Shown here: positions 61,870 through 64,000 of the stretch, piece after piece | Numbering within the stretch: the stretch's first letter is position 1 | How the letters are laid out: every line of letters begins with the position of its first letter | Assembly (NCBI GenBank): GCA_022402535.1 | Contig: JAKRSD010000017.1 | Span: 124,001 to 188,000, forward strand | Origin: Flavobacteriales bacterium | Lineage (GTDB): Bacteria; Bacteroidota; Bacteroidia; CAIKAF01 | Length of the DNA stretch: 64,000 nucleotides | Direction: 5' to 3' | Made by a program: the position numbers and the translations under genes | The notes under the pieces: generated by a model | Told to the model about the DNA's origin: nothing | Seen by the model: the letters and a program-made list of their open reading frames with translations, nothing else | Databases searched by the model: none

Positions 61870-62850
61870 ATGATCATTACACAAACCCCTTTCAGAGTAA
61901 GTTTTGTGGGCGGGGGCAGCGATATGGCTGCATTCTACGAAAAACACGAGGGGGCAGTGCTCAGTTGCACTATTGATAAGTATATGTACTTATCTTCTCA
62001 CCGTTTTTTTGAACCCGACAAAATCAGGGCAAAATATTCCAAAACCGAAACCGTAGGCAACCCTTCGGAACTGGAACACCCCATTATCAGAACTGTTCTT
62101 GAAAAATTCGGAATATCAGGCGGTATCGAAATCAGTTCCATTGCAGATGTTCCGGCCGGTACGGGCATGGGTTCTTCTTCTTCATTTACCGTAGGACTTC
62201 TGCATAATATTTATGCGCTCAAAGGGATTACACCATCCAAAGAACAATTGGCTGCCGAGGCTTGTGAAATTGAAATCGACATCTTAAAAGAACCCATCGG
62301 AAAACAGGACCAATACGCTGCGGCCTATGGTGGATTTAATATTTTCCGTTTCCAAAAGGACGGTTCCGTAGTAACTGAAAACCTTAACATAGAAACATCT
62401 GTTTTGCAAGCCCTGAAAAACAACCTGGTTATGTTTTACACGGGGGTTCAGCGCAGTGCATCGGGTATATTGGCCGAACAGCGGGCCACGCTTTCGCAGG
62501 AGGATAAATTTAACCGGGTGAAGGCCATGACTTTGTTGGTGGATGATCTGAAAAGTTGTCTGCAGAAAGGTGAACTGGACCATTTTGGCAAAATACTGCA
62601 CGAAAACTGGATACTCAAACAACAACTTACCGATTCCATATCAAACGCCCCCATAAACGAAGCATACAACGCCGCCCTTGAAAGTGGTGCCACAGGAGGA
62701 AAACTGTTGGGAGCAGGAGGTGGTGGTTTTTTATTGTTTTATTGTCCGCAAAACAAACAGGACAGGCTCAAAGAAGCTTTAAAAAAATTACGTTACTTTG
62801 AATTTGATTTTGAGTCTGAAGGCTCACAAGTAATTTACTCACCAAAATGA
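61870..62850 (+). CDS. hddA: GHMP-family sugar kinase, D-glycero-D-manno-heptose 7-phosphate kinase-like
   Basis: The 326-residue kinase starts at the ATG at 61870 (MIITQTPFRVSFVGGGSDMA, the usual start of the GDP-heptose/fucose-type sugar kinases); a longer frame to 61771 lies antisense to lpxH. The GHMP motif is VPAGTGMGSSSSFTVGLL, and the closing motif LGAGGGGFLLFYCP is at the C-terminus. HddA makes heptose 1,7-bisphosphate (alpha anomer) for GDP-D-glycero-D-manno-heptose. The next gene is gmhA, the isomerase of the same route, which decides the substrate call. Confidence 0.85.
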   Translation: MIITQTPFRVSFVGGGSDMAAFYEKHEGAVLSCTIDKYMYLSSHRFFEPDKIRAKYSKTETVGNPSELEHPIIRTVLEKFGISGGIEISSIADVPAGTGMGSSSSFTVGLLHNIYALKGITPSKEQLAAEACEIEIDILKEPIGKQDQYAAAYGGFNIFRFQKDGSVVTENLNIETSVLQALKNNLVMFYTGVQRSASGILAEQRATLSQEDKFNRVKAMTLLVDDLKSCLQKGELDHFGKILHENWILKQQLTDSISNAPINEAYNAALESGATGGKLLGAGGGGFLLFYCPQNKQDRLKEALKKLRYFEFDFESEGSQVIYSPK

Positions 62851-63473
62851 ACAGCCGATTATTGCATACCGAATATTTAAACCTGCTGAAATCCACACTG
62901 GATAAGCTGAGTGCAGAAAACTTAGAAAAAGTTACCGAAGCGTTTCTGGAAACGTACCAAAACGGCGGAACTTTTTATGTATTCGGAAACGGCGGAAGTG
63001 CCGCTACGGCAAGCCACATGGCCGGAGATTTTGTGAAAGGCGCTTCTTCGGGGTTGGAAAACCGGTTTCGTTTTATCTGCCTGAACGATAACATGAGTGC
63101 TTTGATGGCCATCGCCAACGACATTTCTTATGATGATGTGTTTATGGAGCAGCTCAAAAATTTTGTACGGAAAGAGGATCTGGTCATCGGTATTTCAGGA
63201 AGCGGAAATTCAACCAATGTGGTTAAAGCGCTTGCCTATGCCAATGAAATAGGCGCTAAAACCCTGGCATTGTGCGGATACTCAGGCGGAAAAATTAAAG
63301 AAATTTCAATGTATTGCATACATGCCGAGGTACATGACATGGAAGTGGCAGAAGATGTACATATGGTCATTTTTCACACCATTAAACAGGCACTGATTAA
63401 ACATCTGCACGGAGAAAAATCCGTGAGCATGGGCAAAGTGTACGATGAACGTATCAAAGGAAAAACAGAATAA
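62847..63473 (+). CDS. gmhA: Sedoheptulose 7-phosphate isomerase GmhA
   Basis: GmhA converts sedoheptulose 7-phosphate to D-glycero-D-manno-heptose 7-phosphate, the first step of bacterial heptose synthesis. The 208-residue protein is a SIS-domain isomerase: NGGTFYVFGNGGSAATASHM, VIGISGSGNSTNVVKALAYA, TLALCGYSGGKIKEIS and MEVAEDVHMVIFHTIKQAL with the catalytic residues. Its ATG overlaps the hddA stop by 4 nt (ATGA). The pair gives two consecutive steps toward a nucleotide-activated heptose; the phosphatase gmhB and the nucleotidyltransferase are not seen in the window. Confidence 0.92.
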   Translation: MNSRLLHTEYLNLLKSTLDKLSAENLEKVTEAFLETYQNGGTFYVFGNGGSAATASHMAGDFVKGASSGLENRFRFICLNDNMSALMAIANDISYDDVFMEQLKNFVRKEDLVIGISGSGNSTNVVKALAYANEIGAKTLALCGYSGGKIKEISMYCIHAEVHDMEVAEDVHMVIFHTIKQALIKHLHGEKSVSMGKVYDERIKGKTE

Positions 63474-63490
63474 ACACGCATTTAGTAGAC

Positions 63491-64000
63491 ATGATTTATC
63501 CAATAGTGGCATACGGTGATCCGGTGTTGAGAAGAAAAGCAGAGGAAATAGACGAGAACTATCCGGATCTGGACACATTTATCGCAAACATGTTTGAAAC
63601 CATGTATGCATCCAATGGAGTGGGGTTGGCGGCTCCGCAGGTGGGAAAATCCATCCGCCTGTTTGTCATGGATGCTGATACTTTTTCTGATGAAGAACCC
63701 GAGCTGGCCGATTTTAAAAAAGTGTTTATCAATCCGATAATCATTGAAGAAACGGGCGAAAAATGGGCATTTAATGAGGGTTGTCTGAGTATTCCGAAAA
63801 TACGGGAAGATATATGGCGTGAACCGGAAATTGTGGTGGAATACTACGATGAAAACTGGATATTGCACGAAGAAACTTTTAAAGGTATGGCCGCCCGGAT
63901 CATTCAGCATGAATACGACCACCTGGACGGTATCCTTTTTATTGACCACATTAATCCGCTGCGCAAAAAAATGCTGAGCAGCCGGCTGAAGGATATTTCC
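63491..64000 (+). CDS. def: Peptide deformylase (3' end cut off by window edge)
   Basis: Deformylase removes the formyl group from the initiator methionine of nascent proteins. The frame opens at the ATG at 63491 and is open to base 64000, so 170 residues are visible and the C-terminus is missing. The three metal and active-site motifs are complete: GVGLAAPQVG near residue 43, EGCLSIP near 96, and QHEYDHLDG near 140 with the HEXXH zinc/iron site. It follows gmhA by 17 nt on the same strand and may be cotranscribed. Confidence 0.94.
   Translation, partial: MIYPIVAYGDPVLRRKAEEIDENYPDLDTFIANMFETMYASNGVGLAAPQVGKSIRLFVMDADTFSDEEPELADFKKVFINPIIIEETGEKWAFNEGCLSIPKIREDIWREPEIVVEYYDENWILHEETFKGMAARIIQHEYDHLDGILFIDHINPLRKKMLSSRLKDIS

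Overview
The window is chromosomal DNA from a Bacteroidota (Bacteroidetes) bacterium. The evidence is several secreted proteins with C-terminal type IX secretion (T9SS) sorting domains, families largely confined to the phylum (DUF2480, DUF4290, HAEPLYID, DUF6134-like), a suf operon of the Bacteroidota type, and repeated promoter elements of the form TAnnTTTG with an upstream TTG/TTTG about 19-21 nt away. Nearly all intervals are coding, no gap exceeds 300 nt, and no transposase, phage module, rRNA or CRISPR array was seen. The genus cannot be named from this sequence alone.

Layout. 1-1961 (minus): a truncated DUF819 membrane protein behind thiL. 2004-8890 (plus): the Fe-S assembly operon sufA-like, sufB, [four-helix-bundle gene flanked by repeats], sufC, sufD, sufS, sufE, sufT and DUF2480, read from a promoter carrying a 23-bp palindrome. 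8900-10695 (minus): ddl and cysQ. 10876-15038 (plus): PASTA protein, T9SS cargo protein and rluD. 15035-20731 (minus): HAEPLYID barrel protein, SUMF1-fold protein, small T9SS protein and clpB. 20970-23100 (plus): glycine-rich secreted protein and a DUF4412-like protein. 23155-28845 (minus): lpxD-like, SpoIIE phosphatase and metallophosphoesterase operon; a membrane protein; gpmA and a PrpE/ApaH-like phosphatase. 28958-35036 (plus): cytochrome c maturation genes ccmB, ccmC, ccmD-like, ccmE, ccmF, then fabI and a small lipoprotein. 35102-40528: DUF4290, UvrD/PcrA helicase, an exported orphan, NIF3 and truncated haemoglobin. 40523-47459: polysaccharide assembly (two O-antigen ligase/polymerase-like proteins, a Wzz-like protein, a glycosyltransferase) and rnhB. 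47540-51876: OmpA-family protein with eight thrombospondin type 3 repeats, tRNA-Arg(UCU), and a glycine-rich T9SS protein. 51989-59251: M16 peptidase, three tandem DUF6134-like genes, a subtilase and an M43 metalloprotease. 59407-64000: gap, an orphan, lpxH, hddA-gmhA and a truncated def.

Functional themes are Fe-S cluster biogenesis, c-type cytochrome maturation in a form that looks like the variant System I*, envelope and surface polysaccharide building (ddl, lpxD-like, lpxH, heptose genes, Wzy/Wzz), and T9SS-exported surface proteins and proteases.

The points most worth following up are: the repeat-flanked four-helix-bundle gene wedged between sufB and sufC; the palindrome at the suf promoter; a CXXXY-type CcmE beside a CcmD-like protein with an added extracytoplasmic domain; a HYR-type domain apparently split by a glycine-rich insertion; and the subtilase plus triplicated DUF6134-like cluster. 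Everything was read by eye; no database search was run.
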